DNA of 64,000 nucleotides, from the NCBI GenBank assembly GCA_921293015.1, contig OV121098.1, positions 11,879,016-11,943,015 of the forward strand, written 5' to 3'. A program made the translations under genes and the position numbers. Positions within the stretch are counted from its first letter, which is position 1, and each line of letters starts with the position of its first letter. Below, in pieces: positions 33,086 through 48,000 of this stretch. A model generated the notes under the pieces. It searched no databases. It saw only the letters and a list, made by a program, of their open reading frames with translations, and was not told the DNA's origin. This DNA is from Phorcus lineatus. Lineage: Eukaryota > Mollusca > Gastropoda > Trochida > Trochidae.

Positions 33086-36000
33086 GTAAGTAAAACATTG
33101 TAGCTAATAAAATATTTATGCGTTTTGTTTATCCTTTGATGTTCACCTGTTCACACCTGTGGTGGTTATAAAATATTGCCCGGAGGGCACCAGTGATTTC
33201 GTAAGATAAAACAGTTTCAAGGAGAGTTGTTTTCGTAGGAGGATCCATATTGTAGAAGTTCTTTTCATAGAAGTGAAATTGTATTTATGTCAGTGTGGCA
33301 GGGTATATATTAGTCTATTCTATATACAGGTCCTTGTTAGTATATTACAGTGCCGTGCCATAATATAGTAGGCAAAATTCTGAACGTCATACTTTGTGTT
33401 ACACCACTAACAGGGACTGGGAAAGACACCTTTGACAATGGGCGATTTTGAGGGCATTCAGTCATTTTCAGAATTTTGAATGGGCCATTCCCCCTTGTAG
33501 CAATGGTAAAATATCCAATTGTAATGGGCCATTTTTTCGTCCTATGTGCAAAATGGCCCATGGCCCCTGCCTTTCCCAATCCCTGCACTAAGTGTTATTC
33601 TGCGCCGCGATTGGATAATATTCAATGTAGAGATATGAAATTTGGTTATCTCGACAATAACATAGTGAACTAACTGCAGACCCAACAAAGGAAGCCCTGC
33701 CTCAATGTGAAGCCCCTCTCACTTCGTCAATCAAAATGGCGCGAAGAGGACGTGATGTATCAGAGGAGCTAAAGCAGATGATGATTACAATGAATGAAGG
33801 CGGTTATAGTTCCAGGAAAATATCTGAAATTATTGGAATAAGTTTTCAATACTATTCAGAAAATTTTAAAATGTTATTCGAATAAGGAAAGACCGGGAAG
33901 GAAAAAAATCTTGGGCGAGAGGGGAGGGCGCGTTTTAGCACAGCTTGCCAAACAAAACAGATGCCGATCTTTGGCAGATTTGACAGTCAAATTTAATAAT
34001 TCTGTCCCTGAACCTTTGTAAAAAAGGACTGTCAGGCACAGATTACGATCTGTAGGATTTCATAGGTGCACAGTTGCCAAAAAAATCACCATCACTAAAT
34101 TAAACAAAATTCGCCGTGTTAAATGGTGCAAAGGTCTATTGATGAAAATTGGTCCAAAATAATTTTTAGTGATGAAATGAAAGTTGTATTGGGTCGTGAC
34201 AGAAAGGTTTATTTTTGGAGAAAGCCCGGTGAAAAATTCCGACCCAAGTGTTTGGGAATGATTAAAAACAAGTCCCCGCACAGCGGCATATCGGCAATGT
34301 TTTGGGGTTGCATAAGCTACCATAGTGTTGGTACCATAACATCTGTTGATGGAAATATAAACTCTGAAAAGTACATTAAAATCTTAGATGAACATTTATG
34401 GCCTGTGGTAACGAAAGAATTTCAAAATGAACCCTGGCTTTTCCAGGAAGACGATTGCCGTGTGCACACCTCTCGGGCGACCACGCTGTGGAAGTTGAAT
34501 AATCAAATAAATTTATTATAATGGCCTAGTCAGTCCCCAGATATCAATATCATAGAAAATATCTATGAAATAAAATAAATCTGGAAAAAAAGTTAGATGA
34601 CATCAAATCAAAAGCCGATCTCGTCCATGTTGTCAAGGAGATATGGTACACAATCAGTCCTGATGTTGTCAAGTCGCTGTATGCATCCCTCCCAAAACGG
34701 CTGTAATCAGTGATCAAGGCAAAGGGATGTATAACAAAATATTAACATTTGGTCTAACTTTCTTGACGTTCCGACAATTATTGGTTGAGCCATCGCCTTA
34801 AAACTAGGGAGGTTCCAAGTTGAGCTTACGACACATCGTTACGCCATGATCCACTTTTGCGTATTGTATTGTGGCCACGCATTGTAGTACGCAAAGAGTG
34901 TCATGACGTCATGAAATGGCGTTGGTCAAACGGATCAATTCGCTCATTAAAACGCCATATTTCAATAAATATTTACCCGAAAGAGTCAAAATTTTGGTTA
35001 TGTGTTTTTGATCTGCAATCTATATCTGTGATCACCTTTCGTTGCCATGAAAGGATAATCCTTTGATGACATGAAGACACAACTGAAATCAACTTTTTAT
35101 AATCTGTCATTTAATTTACTTTCCAAACTTATTTCGATAATTTGTCAGATATTGCCATTTATGTTGATATGTGAGGAAAAAATGTGCAATTCCAAATATT
35201 TTATTTACTCATTTTGTATTCTCTACGGACACCTGACAAGGTGCCAACATGGTTTTCTCTTGCTTAAAAAATCAAGGTTGATTGCCAATGACATGAATTT
35301 TCATCCAAGATGAAAAGATGTGCCTCAGACTTTGTATCGGTATATTGCAATACGGAAACAACACGATACATACCGGTACACTCTTCTGGATTTATCCAAT
35401 ATATCGCATGATATAAAATTAACAATTTCCTTTTAAAATTGCACAAAATATAACCAAAAAACGTGACTTTACTGGAAGTTGAAGTGTGAACTCTCCAAGT
35501 GAAAATAGCACAGACATGTTACAAGACCGAAACCAGTCACTGAATTATCTTTCTTTACTAAACGAGCCAGTTGAGCAATGCATGCTCACTGTTCTAATCG
35601 ATGTTATTTAGCCAAGAGAGTCTGGAAAAATAAGAATATGAAATGTACCAATATATTGCAATACGCCTCTCTATATTGCAATACATTGCGATACGGAAAT
35701 GAGTAGCGATACCCATCCTTACGCGCTATGTGGGAGATATTTTTATATTACCCATACGGGCAAGGAGACACAGGTGGATATTTTTTTTAATCTCTCGCTT
35801 GGTAGTCGCCTTATAAAATATATTATCACAACCCAAGACAATTATTTGTAATAGATACAACCAATTCTTACCTAATTTTGAGAAAATATACAATGTTTCG
35901 TTATTTCCACTAATTTCTAGACACATTTTCAAACATCTTTGAAGTTGTTAGAAAGATGCAGTTTTCTAAAAAGATCACTATCCGTTCCTTTTAAATTATC

Positions 36001-39000
36001 ATTTCTAAAACTGCAGCCTTGCGTGCCTGTTATTTTCCTTGTTGTGACTGAACTACAAAACAAAAACAATTGTCTACCCTAAATGTGATAATTAATATAT
36101 ATCAACATTTCTGGCACATTTTCAAGACTTGTCTTGCTTCATCAATAATTCTCTCTGTTGTAGCTATTATGACAGATTGGGAAATGTCGCTGCTTGAATT
36201 CCCTTAGAAAACCAATGGAAAGAGGAGTCGTCTCTTTACGATGCAAACTTACAAAACGCGACATGGAAATAGCTAATTGTCAAACGAAATGCCCAGAACG
36301 TTATGATTTCTGCATACTATATTATAGCCACGCACTGTAGTATACCTTAAAGCCCTAATATTCATTCATTCATATCATTCATATTGTTACATGTTAAATA
36401 TCCATTTGTCTTATGTTGTTCGCGTTTGCCGTTGCCGTTCTTAAGTCTTTGGAGTCTCCCTTCACTTCCAAGGATGTTCTGTAAAGATGGAGGTTTATTG
36501 ATGAAAGTTTTGGATTGATTTGTAACATTAACAATGCTTTCTTTTGTTACAACAAGAGAATAGATGTTCATATGCTATTATTTCAGACTGCGGTACGAGT
36601 ATCAATCTCCAGCCTTGATGCCTCTGTGAGGAAACCTGTCCTGGTTGTGGTCAGGGAACAGGAAGGGGTCATGTCCTGGGCAGTCCCTCTCTACATTGAC
36701 TACATGTAAGTTAAGCAGTTTACTCCAGAAGTTACTGTGTAATACCGTTTCTATTTTTTTTGCCATTATCATTGTTGAGGGAACAGGAAGGGGTCATGTC
36801 CTGGGCAGTCCCTCTCTACATTGACTACATGTAAGTTAAGCAGTTTACTCCAGAAGTTACTGTGTAATACCGTTTCTATTTTTTTGCCATTATCATTGTT
36901 GAGGGAACAGGAAGGGGTCATGTCCTGGGCAGTCCCTCTCTACATTGACTACATGTAAGTTACACAGTTTACTCCAGGAGTTACTGTGTAATACCGTTTC
37001 ACTTTTTTTTTTGCCGTTACATTTGTTGAGGGAACAGGAAGGGGTCATGTCCTGGGCAGTCCCTCTCTACATTGACTACATGTAAGTTAAGCAGTTTACT
37101 CCAGAAGTTACTGTATAATACTGTTTTTACTTTTTCTTTTGCCATTACAATTTTTGAGGGAACAGGAAGGGGTCATGTCCTGGGCAGTCCCTCTCTACAT
37201 AGACTACATGTAAGTTACACAGTTTACTCCAGAAGTTACTGTGTAATGCCGTTTCACATTCATTTTTGCCAATACAGGTATTATACATTGCTTTGAAATA
37301 TAAGAGGTAAGAGAGCAAGTGTATAAGAGAGTTATATTATAGATTCACAATGGATAAGTCAAGAAAGTTAACAGTTCAGGAATGATTATATTTTGTGTAA
37401 TATTACTTTTGGGGACATGTCACAATTTCATGTTTTGGTGACATTTCAGTGAATTTTTGTATGTAATTCATAGGTCTTCAACTTGATTAATTTATAAACT
37501 TAATCAATAGATCATGACATGCTTATGAGCAACAGGGTCAAATGTTTTTTTTTTACAGTTATGCCTACCACGAGGTTAGCCGAACGCTTTGTCCAGCCCA
37601 GTATGCACTGACTGATAGGGAGGAGACAGGGGAAAGCATAATCTATGTGGAAGTGTCTTCAATGGACACCAAACCAGTGCAGTTCTCATTTATGGCAGAA
37701 CTGTTGACCAACTTCGACCTACAGTACGTATAATGATTATATCCTTGTTTGTGAAAACAATTTGTGAGATAAAAAACAATCAAGCTGTCTCATAAGGGGG
37801 TAAAATTTAAACATTTAACTTCAAAACTCTGATCCTTTTTTTATGATAGGATGTGAAGCACTTCCTTGAATATCAAAATGGAACTCTTTTGTATTTCAGA
37901 CACAGTAAGTTAAAGAATGCGTCCGTCTCCCCATCAAAGCCTCAATACTTCAAGTACACGTTCCCAGATGACGTATATTCGGTTCTCATCAAGGTCAAAT
38001 CCGACTCCAGCACGTGTATGGTTGTCTCCATACAGGATATTCAGGTTTGATGGCATTGTGTCATTTAGCATATTTTAGTGTAATTAAGATATGATTGTGA
38101 TATGATTACAAATCCAGAAAGGGGCGGGATAGTGCAGTGGTTAGCGCGTTCGGCTTTGGATCAAGAGGTCTGTGGTTCAAATCCTGCCAGGGGCTCGGCA
38201 ACTTTATCTGCAGTAGAGAACCGACAGTTCTACATGCAGTCAGGTTTAGGTGCAATGTTACACTGAGTTTCAGCGCAGTACCACTCATTGTTTGTTAGTT
38301 CCAGCATTTGCTCGCAGGTTTCACCGCAATGCATAGCCACAATGGTGTTGCGGGCTGCAATAATACGAGCCCCCGCGATATAGAGGAAATACTCTTGAAA
38401 GCGGCGTTTAACCCCATTTCACCTTCACCTCACAAATCAAGAAATTGTCAAGGAGGGGGGAAGGTTTGTTTTCCTAAGATCCCTTTATTGACCTAAGAAA
38501 ACCTTGCTACTGCCCCTTTTAAGGCCTTTTTTTTTTTATAAGTTGGTTTACGGATCCGCCGACCGTAAAAAGCTGAGATACTGAAAATAAATAAAATTCC
38601 CATAAGAGCATTTTTTTATTACCGTCGAGTGAAAACAGAAGAAATGTCAATAAAATAATAATCAGTGAAATAGATATGCTTCCCAAATGTCTTGCCTGTG
38701 AACCAACGGAGCCCGTTCTAAAAATAAACCACATCGACAATGCTCCACAGCAGTGCGTGACCTGTTTAAGACAATAACGGCTTCGCTGTAAGGAGCTGCC
38801 TTTGCTTAATACTCGACAGCAGTGTGTGGCATTTATCTCAATGTTTATAATACCGCAGAATCCACTGTAAGGAGCTATGCGATCTACTTCCGGTTTTCAA
38901 ACATGTGTTCGCCGGCTGGCGAAAGTTTTTCTTACTTCCAAGTAACATTAAAACCTCCTGGAAAGTTTTGGGTCAACTATTTAGGATATTGCAATATTTT

Positions 39001-42000
39001 CACATTTTCAAATTGTAATGAAATATCCACTTGACATACTGAAATAATTCATCCAATATCCACATATTAAAAAATAAACTATATTTTGTCCAGTATATAT
39101 AAATACAAGATTTGATATTCTGTGAACTAAGATATTCATGAAACTGTCAGAGACTATACTGTACAAATATACTGATATTTTGACATTTTAAAATTTTAAT
39201 ATGAATAATGAAATATCCACTTCACTTTGAAGTATAGTTCTATATAAATTAAAGATTTCATATTTTGTTAAACTATATTTTATATTGATATTCTGTATTC
39301 TTGAATTAACTGAATTGTTTTTAAAATTGTTTTATTATAAAAGGTTGCATTGTGAAAGTTTTATGAGCCATTAGTAAACATTTCAATTGAAATAAAACTT
39401 GTTTGTTGTTTGTGGTATGAAACAATGGGCCAAGTTAAAATATGGTGTATGTCATATGATTCCAGAGTTTATCCTAGGGTTTTATACATTAAATACAACA
39501 GATACTGCCAATGTGTCCCATATGTGTTATAATGCATGAAATGACACCATACAGTTTTATTTTATTTTTTTTATGCCTACCGACTGATTTATTCAGTAGA
39601 AGAAAAAAATAATTTCAAAAGCCAATTATATTTATTTTTATTTTTCGACCACCGACTTGAAGTTTTAAGGGAAAAAATCCGTAAACCAACTAATAAAAAA
39701 TAAAAGGCCTAAACTAGTTTTGAAAAATTCAACATGATATGTTGAGTTCTTTCTCTCTTGTTCCCCTCAAAGACACAAGGTATCTAATCTAAACCCCAGA
39801 ACCAGACTTAAGTTACTGAACGTAAACAAGCTCTGCTCGATGAACGCCTCCTGTAAGAATATTGATTAAAAACCATCCTGCTACATCATGATGATTATAA
39901 ACTTAAATTTACAAAATTCTAATTCAAGTGATACCTCCATTCTATTCTTATAGCATTCCCTTTTGATTTTATAGTTCTCATTCTGTAATTAATTAATATT
40001 GTTGAAATATTTTATTATCTTTATTCGATGTTTTTAGTGTCCTGTGTATGACCTTGACCGGAATGTTGAGTTCTCGGGAAAGTACCAGACCATGAGTACG
40101 CAGGCGGCCATGTTGTTACAGGTAGGTCAGAGGTCAGAGGTCAGTGATGTCTCAAAAGTTATCAAATCAACATAGTTCATTTGGAGGAGGCAAAACAAGG
40201 ACTAAATGAATGGCAAGGTTGTACAAAGGTCAAATAAAAGCCAAGACTCCTAGGTTGCAGTGGAGGTGATTTATTGAACAAATGTAGCTGAGGTGTTATA
40301 TTTCTCATATGATGCTTGAATACAGCAGAATAAAGAAAAGGGCATTTTCATGGTTATAGAGGGAAACAAAGGATTTTGCTATGTCAGCATATTTTTTATC
40401 ACCACAAATCTAATAAATATAAATAAGACAAATTGACCTAATAAGGCAAATGTCTTGTAGAGCTGGTTATGCGTGGTTATCCATAACTTGTTCAGCCAAT
40501 GAAATGCCTTATTTGGGGAGCCTGGGGAGGCACATTTATTTTATGTGAGTACTTTGGCTAATGCTTGAAGGAGGTCACTTCATTGGCTTATTGTGTGTTG
40601 ATGCAATTACTCTGTGGAATGAAAGTAGAAGGAAAACACAGAAATTCAAACTCGCTCAAATATTTTAATAATCTTGATTTCCCTTTGATTTCCAGAAATC
40701 AGACTATGACTCGAAGGCGTTCTACGTTGTTTTGATTGTGAAACCTCTTGATCTCGACTGTGTTGGGATTGAACAGATTCAGCCTGCGGGTTCAAATCCA
40801 GGTCGTGTCAAAGATGTCACCATATTTGTGGACGTCACAATTCCTGGTGAGAAAACTGTGTTTTACACAAGAGTGTTTGAAATATCCGATCAACAGCTTT
40901 TACGTTGGTGGTTATTTTTGGATTGTAAATTGACAAACAAACCCATCTGTTTTCTCAGATTTTATGCCGAAATTCTACAAACTATATAATTATTTGAACT
41001 CAACTTGTGTTAACTATGAGACACTACTACACTAAAATTAACTGTTTGAGTGGCATTCTAGAAGTTGTCAGTTTAAGGAAAACAAGGAATTTTTATTGGA
41101 TTATCAACTTCTTTATTTTACTGATAGTGACGTTTTGGTATACAGTCAGACCTCGATAATCCGAACACTTCCGTTTTTCATCAAAAACGTTCGGATAGTG
41201 AAATGTTCGGACTACTGAAGCGAACCAAATCTACAGACAGACGACAACGTATTTGAGTTTTATTTTATATACACATAACAACTGGGATACATGTATTAAC
41301 AAACAATCATTGTACAAAAGCAATTTATTACAATCACAAACTCCTGATACACAAAGTGAGACATCTCAATTTATTACAATCACAAACTGCTGCCACGCTC
41401 AACTCCCGTTTCAATCCACTGTCATTGATGTTTACCGATTCAATCAGTGTGGTGCTCGTTTGTCTAGGGGATTACCGAACGCATTGATGAACCGTCGGAT
41501 TAATGAAGCAGATATAGCTGTAATTAACTAATCTGTTACAGCTAATTAGCATTCGGATACGGAGATTGAATCAACGGATTAATGAATCAACATTTAATGA
41601 GTTTATATAGAGATTAGTTTGGTTACAGCTTGCTACCATTCAGACACTGCGAGATTCGGATTATCGGTGGCCGGACTATCGCGAGTTGACTGTAGCTTCT
41701 TAAACTTCTTAGCTGAAAAACGGTATGAGAAGCTTTACCAAAACATTGCTCTCAGTAAAATAAACAAGTTGATAATCCATTGAAATTCATTGTCTTCCTT
41801 AAACTTAAATTGTATTTTTTATGCTTCAGATAAGTTTAAAAATTGTCTTTTACTCATTGATGTGTATCAGTTACTATAATCGTTGTCAGTATTTTTATTT
41901 GCATTAATAACTGTAACATGTTTTTCCTCTACAGCCACTCAATACTACAAGGGAATATTTGCTGCTGTCGGTTTCTTCCTCTCGTTTTATATCATGGCTG

Positions 42001-45000
42001 TCCTCATGATCTACTGTTACAATAAGTGGTGAGGAAAGCCTGATTTCTTTATCAAAAAGACTACAGTAGTTATTTAATGTTATCTTCGTGTTTGTGCTAA
42101 AGAACCATGGCCTATATGAAAACTAACTTTTTTTCTGTGGTATAAACCTGTTTTTACCCCTGGGTTATTTCCCTTTACTGGTGGAAGTTGTAGTCGGCCA
42201 TTTTGGTACCTATGGCTATGCTTGATTGGTAACCCGGCGAACTATTCGGAGTACGTCGCCGGAAATGACGAAGGCGGCGAGTCACTTTATTGGCAACCGG
42301 AGTACGCCTCAAGAGCACGCCGGATTCGCTGGTTTTAAATGACAGACTAACCCTGCTTATAATGGCGGACAAATATTTTCGTTGCGACTATTACACAACT
42401 ATTTTATAGTCGTCATTATTTTTTAAAATAACAACTCAAAATGACTTAATTGTTATTAATAACCATCCATAACTTGATAGTGACATTTAAAGTCATCTTT
42501 CAAAATGTTTGAAAAATATTTATGTCATATAGATGAAAAATATTTTGAAACTAGTCTGAAGTATGATGGCTGCGCCATGTGTACGCCAACATACTTGATT
42601 CAACTTGAGCCTGTTACTGACCTGGCTTACGCCGGTTCCATGTCTCGGGTGTACGCCGCTTAAACGAATCAAGCATAGCCATTGACAACTTTTTTTGTGT
42701 GGTAAGAACCCGTTTTTACCCCTGGGTTATTTCCCTTTACTGGTGGAAGTTGTAGTCGGCCATTTTGGTACTATGTCTAACCAGAGTGCTTTTTTATGAT
42801 GACTTTGCAAAAAAAGTTTTTGAAACTAGTTAATCTGATCAACTATGAACAATCAATTATTTTTCCTTTTTCAGTGATAGTACACCAAATCTGCTGGACA
42901 TAACAGAATCAGAAAGAGGTAAGAAATCTTTTTTTAAAATCTCATTCAATTAACGATGATCCTATACTAATATGGAAAAATCTTGTCATGTTTTTTAAAT
43001 CAGACATTTGAATAATGTGATTTTCGTTATATAAGTTATAAGATATATTGTACTTAATTACCTAATTCTAATAATCATATACAATAGGTTTGAAATAAAA
43101 TTACAGAAATCTTTTTCACATCTTTGCACAGAAGCCCATTCATTTAACATGGATTTCTGTAATAAAAACATATAATATTTAAAATGAAAATCTAATAATT
43201 ACAGTAGTTGTCATCTTCTTGTAAATGTTTAAAATAATGTAGACACCCAAGAGACTTTTTGTCAATGACTGTGGTGAAATGGTACACTTAACTTATATGC
43301 CTTCTGTCTCATACATAACGCATATATCTTTTATTCAGTTCCTTAACAGGTTAGATATTTAACATCGAACAACTATTCAAGCACTATTGAAAATCAGTGA
43401 ACATAATGACAACCTTTCTAATTAAAAAAGAACCATACTCCAAGGAATAAAACTTTCAAATTATTGACTTTACCAGGCTTCAAACTCGTTCATTCGAGGG
43501 CTTTCTTCTCTTCACGGTCTGACCTCATCTTACTGTAGCACACATTCTGACTTAAACCCAGCTATCCAATCACAATGCCTCCGACGAAAGCTTACAGTAT
43601 AAGTAGCAAGGGGCAAGTAACTCCTGTGAGTCCTTCGTTACCTTGATCCTGTCATCCTTCTTTTAAATGGGATGTTGTGATTGGTCTCATTATGATGAGG
43701 TTTTTTCTGCGCTTGGTGTCAGAATATGTGCTTTGTGCGGCTGCGGTCAGACTGTGTAGAGAGGAAAGGCCTAGACAGAAAGAGTTTGAATGTCGATAAA
43801 GTCAAAACTTGAAACTTTTATTCCTCGTAACCTTCCATGTTATTCAGACTGAATGAAAACTACCTTGGAACTTGAGCACATTAGGTTATGCTGTGAATTA
43901 AGAAAGAAATTTTGTATACAATATAATTTTTTAAATATTTATATTAATTTCCCGGTGCCTTTACATTATATTTTAGGATTTTGGGCGACTTGTATCTGTT
44001 TTTAAAATTTTTTTTATCAAGGTATATTTTTTTAATTGACTCTTTACCAGCTATGTCCTGAGTTAAACAGTTGAACATTCATACAAATGGGTTATTATTA
44101 CCGATCGGAGAAATCCTGTATGTGCTTAGTACATTGCTGAGGAAATTCTGGACATAGCTGGACATAGCAACAGGAAGACCAAGTGAGCTTATCATATGAA
44201 TGTATAACTTTGACTTAAGGGCGATGTTTTAAGAGTTCAAGTAAAACAAAATGGCCGGTCTTGAAGTAATTCAATTTACATTTACTTTCCTCCAGAAAAG
44301 CTGATCGGATTTACTTTTCCTGGTTACCAGGCAACTGATAGAGACACCACTACTGGTAACCATGGCAACGCCTGCAAATATATATATATGTTGTAGTTAG
44401 TCTTTTTAAATTTTCTAACAACACAGAGTTAGTTATCACTTGTTTGTTTTTAATCAACCACTTTTTTTTTGCATGTATTTTTTAGCTCATGACCTCCTTT
44501 CACAAAGTGTTAAAGTGACACAGAGTATGTTTCATGATTTTCATATGAAGGTTAAATGAGAGTCAAAATACCATATGACCTGAGTAAAGTTAAAATCAAT
44601 CTTTCATCTTTATCTCCAAAATTTCAAACAATGAGATTTTCTTGACTTCAATGATAAATTAAAAACAGCGATATTAATGTAAGGAATTTGTAAATCTGTG
44701 TCCACTTTTCATGGATATTAGTTAAAGGGCCTACAAAGGACTACCAATCAATATTTGTCTTCGTGTCTGATGTAAATTAGTTTCCAAAATAACATTTGAA
44801 GTGGATATTCTTCGGCCTCAAACGCTCGTATCGCCTACGGCTGGTTACTCATGGCTATTTATAACCTACATTGTCATTTGTTTGAATTCTCATCTGGGTG
44901 GTGCCGCTGTCGGTGAATGCGAGTCATTTCATTGGCTTGCTATATTTAGCGAGATGAGCATTTTAGGCTGAAGGATATCAGGATATATGATGGTAGCAGG

Positions 45001-48000
45001 ATGCATGATTTACAAAGTTTGACATATTGACCCCAACAACATACTCTGTGCCCCTTTAAAATTGCATGAGGTTGCCTAGAAGACTTGATCTGGGTCTCTT
45101 AAAAGGAGACCATGGTCTATAAGGTCTGGTGGGTTATTGCAGTGCCAATGGCATTTGCAGTCAACTGTTTGGTGTTGTTTGTAATCCTTTTCATATTTTT
45201 CACTTCAGAATTGCTACCTTGCCCTATATAAGCGGGAAAAATAATTTTATTTGCTTCTATCTAACATGTGTTTTGCACTTAGAAATGAAATAATTCTTCA
45301 TTAGATATGAGATTTGTGAGTATATGTTTTATTTAGGAGATAAACCTTGTATGTTTGAAAATCAGAGATTGATATACTGGATTGATAGTGAGTAAATTTT
45401 AAATAAAAATCTCATGCAAACAAATACGGCTAATTTCTTTTGGAAAGAGATTAATCACACTTAAAAGCAGAATACTGACTCTGAAGTTACCAGTCGGATA
45501 GTCGGAAGAAAATGTATGTATCAATACATTGTAAACTGATTTCGTGTAAACAGAGCAACTTCAGTCGTGAATTGATACCCTGTGAATCGGACAAAACAAC
45601 AAATCAGAATCGTGTATCCAGCACTTTCATGGTAGAATGTATTTTTTTTTATTTACTGAAAGTTTTATACTGCATTTTGCCTTGTAGACTTCTAGAGCCT
45701 TGAACATAAGAATTAGCAAAGAGAATTAATGAATAATAACAAATTAATCCCATCCCAAGCAAGTCTTCCACCTTAGATGGTAAATAATCATCAGTGACTG
45801 ATGATCTACACATACAATGGCATTATTTTTTCTTACTAAGTTTTGATCGAATTTCTCAAGTAATCTGGTTATCTGGGATGATTTTAGATTTTTTTGGGAA
45901 AATTTATACACTTGTGTATTGTGGATTTAGTGGCCGAACGATATATCCCGATACCGACTGAATAAGGCGAGATGATATATCATTGAAGTATTAGTATGAA
46001 CCAGCGAGATGATTATCATTATACAATCATCATCATCATCGATAATATACATATCTGAAGACCACAGTTTCAGAAAGTTGGATGGAGAGGTCAGAAAAAA
46101 TGAATGCATCGATTTTTTAAGACAGAGACAATGGAATATTCCTTTCAATGAAGAAGTTAAACTTACAATTTCCGAGAAATAAATTTTAAGATTAATTTCA
46201 TCAACATATGAGTGCAATGTAACACTGAATTTCAGTGCATTACCACCCATTGTAGTCGGTTTTAAACTTAATTTTCGGGTGTTGAATAACAATGAATCCC
46301 GTAAATTTTACAAACGCAACTATTTATCTTCTTTTTTTATTTCAACTGACAGCTCCTTTTACTTAATTTAATAAGTTTTAATTGAATTTAAGTTTTCATG
46401 TTTTCTTTTAATGACTTTTTCATGTTTGAATCTATATTGTCATGTTTTGTTTTTATTTATCAATTTAGATAAAACTTACCTTTGATGTTGTCAGATATGT
46501 ATCCAAATGTTAGATTTGGAGAATTGTGATCTTACCAGTATTTAACCGTTATCTCTCACTGGTACTTTATGTTATTATTCCCTCCACAAATCAACCCTAG
46601 GACTTTCCATCCATTTACACAAATTACCCGCCCTTGGATCATGTTATGGAATAAAAGTAAACGCTTGGCTACAATGACTTTCAACTGACATTTACTGCGC
46701 AAGGTAGGGAACTTGAATTTTGAAAATTCAAAGGTAATATTCCTTCCAGGTTTGCTGTCAACACTGATGTTTGAGCTAAGATATGGAATTGCAAGCCAAT
46801 TTTGTAAACACGAGACTAGTCCGTGTTGTAAGGCATCTTTTGAGACTTGCAGGTTCAATTTGCATAGCAGTCTCATTGGCGTTCTCAAATCAAGGGTAAT
46901 TTAAATACAGCCTTTAATAATGAAATTCCCTGGGGTGATAAAGTAACAGTATATGAATATTTATCCCATGGTAACTAACTTGTGTGGAGAGGATACCATT
47001 GGACGAGTATGTGTACTGGTAAAGGCAATATATTGAAACTGTTGTTCCTCGCAACGTGGTCAGTTTCAGACAGCATTCAATCAAATGAGTGAAGTGCTTT
47101 GAATTTCAAGATCCAAAAGTAGAACTACAATGATATTATGACTGTTTACTAAAGGTTAGAATAAATTTTGTATTGTCTCTATTTTCAAATAATTTGAACC
47201 ATTATATACACAATTGATACTTGTTTACTTGTTTTGCTTGCTACTACATATATGCTAGACGTACCATTATGATAAGGCTGTTTCACTGTTTTGTGGAAAG
47301 TAGAGGGGAAAAAATCACGCAAAATATGCAACACAATGTTTAATTGAAACTGGTAAATCATATGTGTGTAGTTTTGGGAGGTTGGCGCCAATTTTAGGAT
47401 TTTTCTAATGTCAAAAAATTATAGACAGGCAATTTAGATAGAGATTGTTATATAGAACACGTTATAGAGAACCGTTTAAAAAAATGAGTTATCATTCTCT
47501 CGCATTGGACAGCTATAGGATCTATTCTACTAGTAGTGAGATACTGAAGGGCAGATTTGTAGGGAGTTTAGTAATCAGATCTGCTTGAATTCAACCCTAT
47601 TTTGAGAAATAAGTTACAATTTATTAGCACTATCGGCATACAAACCCCACCACTGGTTCTCTCTGCATGGCATGCAATGATAGATAGTCACTGTAGCTAG
47701 TTTGGTGCAGGCAAAACCTAGTCAGATCTATCCAGTTGTACATTTTAAAATTGTTAGCCATTTTAAATGCACTTGGAACCATTGGTCAATGATTCCCATG
47801 TTACAGCCGGGGGCTGGATAGCGCAGTGGTTAGCGCGTTTGGCTTCGGATCAAGAGGTCTGTGGTTCGAATCCCGCCGGGGACTTGGCAACTTTGTCTGC
47901 AGTAGAGAACTGTTCTACATGCAGTCAGGTTTGGGTGCAATGTTACACTGAGTTTCAGCGCAGTACCACCCATGGTTCGCTAGTTCCAGCCGATGATTGC

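Larger units (their letters stand above)
33348..34884 (+). mobile_element. Decayed Tc1-like transposon
   Basis: The element lies between TA dinucleotides (33346-33347, 34885-34886) with imperfect terminal inverted repeats. The left end starts CAGTGCCGTGCCATAATATA; the right end, reversed, starts CAATGCGTGGCCACAATACA. It contains a Tc1-family transposase relic and a nested MITE. It sits in SIDT intron 1. Confidence 0.85.

Noticed and set aside
37853-37899. SIDT exon 4 starting upstream at the ATG of 37853
   Set aside because: The open frame is intronic; the TTTGTATTTCAG acceptor at 37899 fits the phase of exon 3 and the family alignment.
46556-46888. 110-codon minus-strand ORF
   Set aside because: No domain, no splice partner and no family resemblance; it lies inside an intron.
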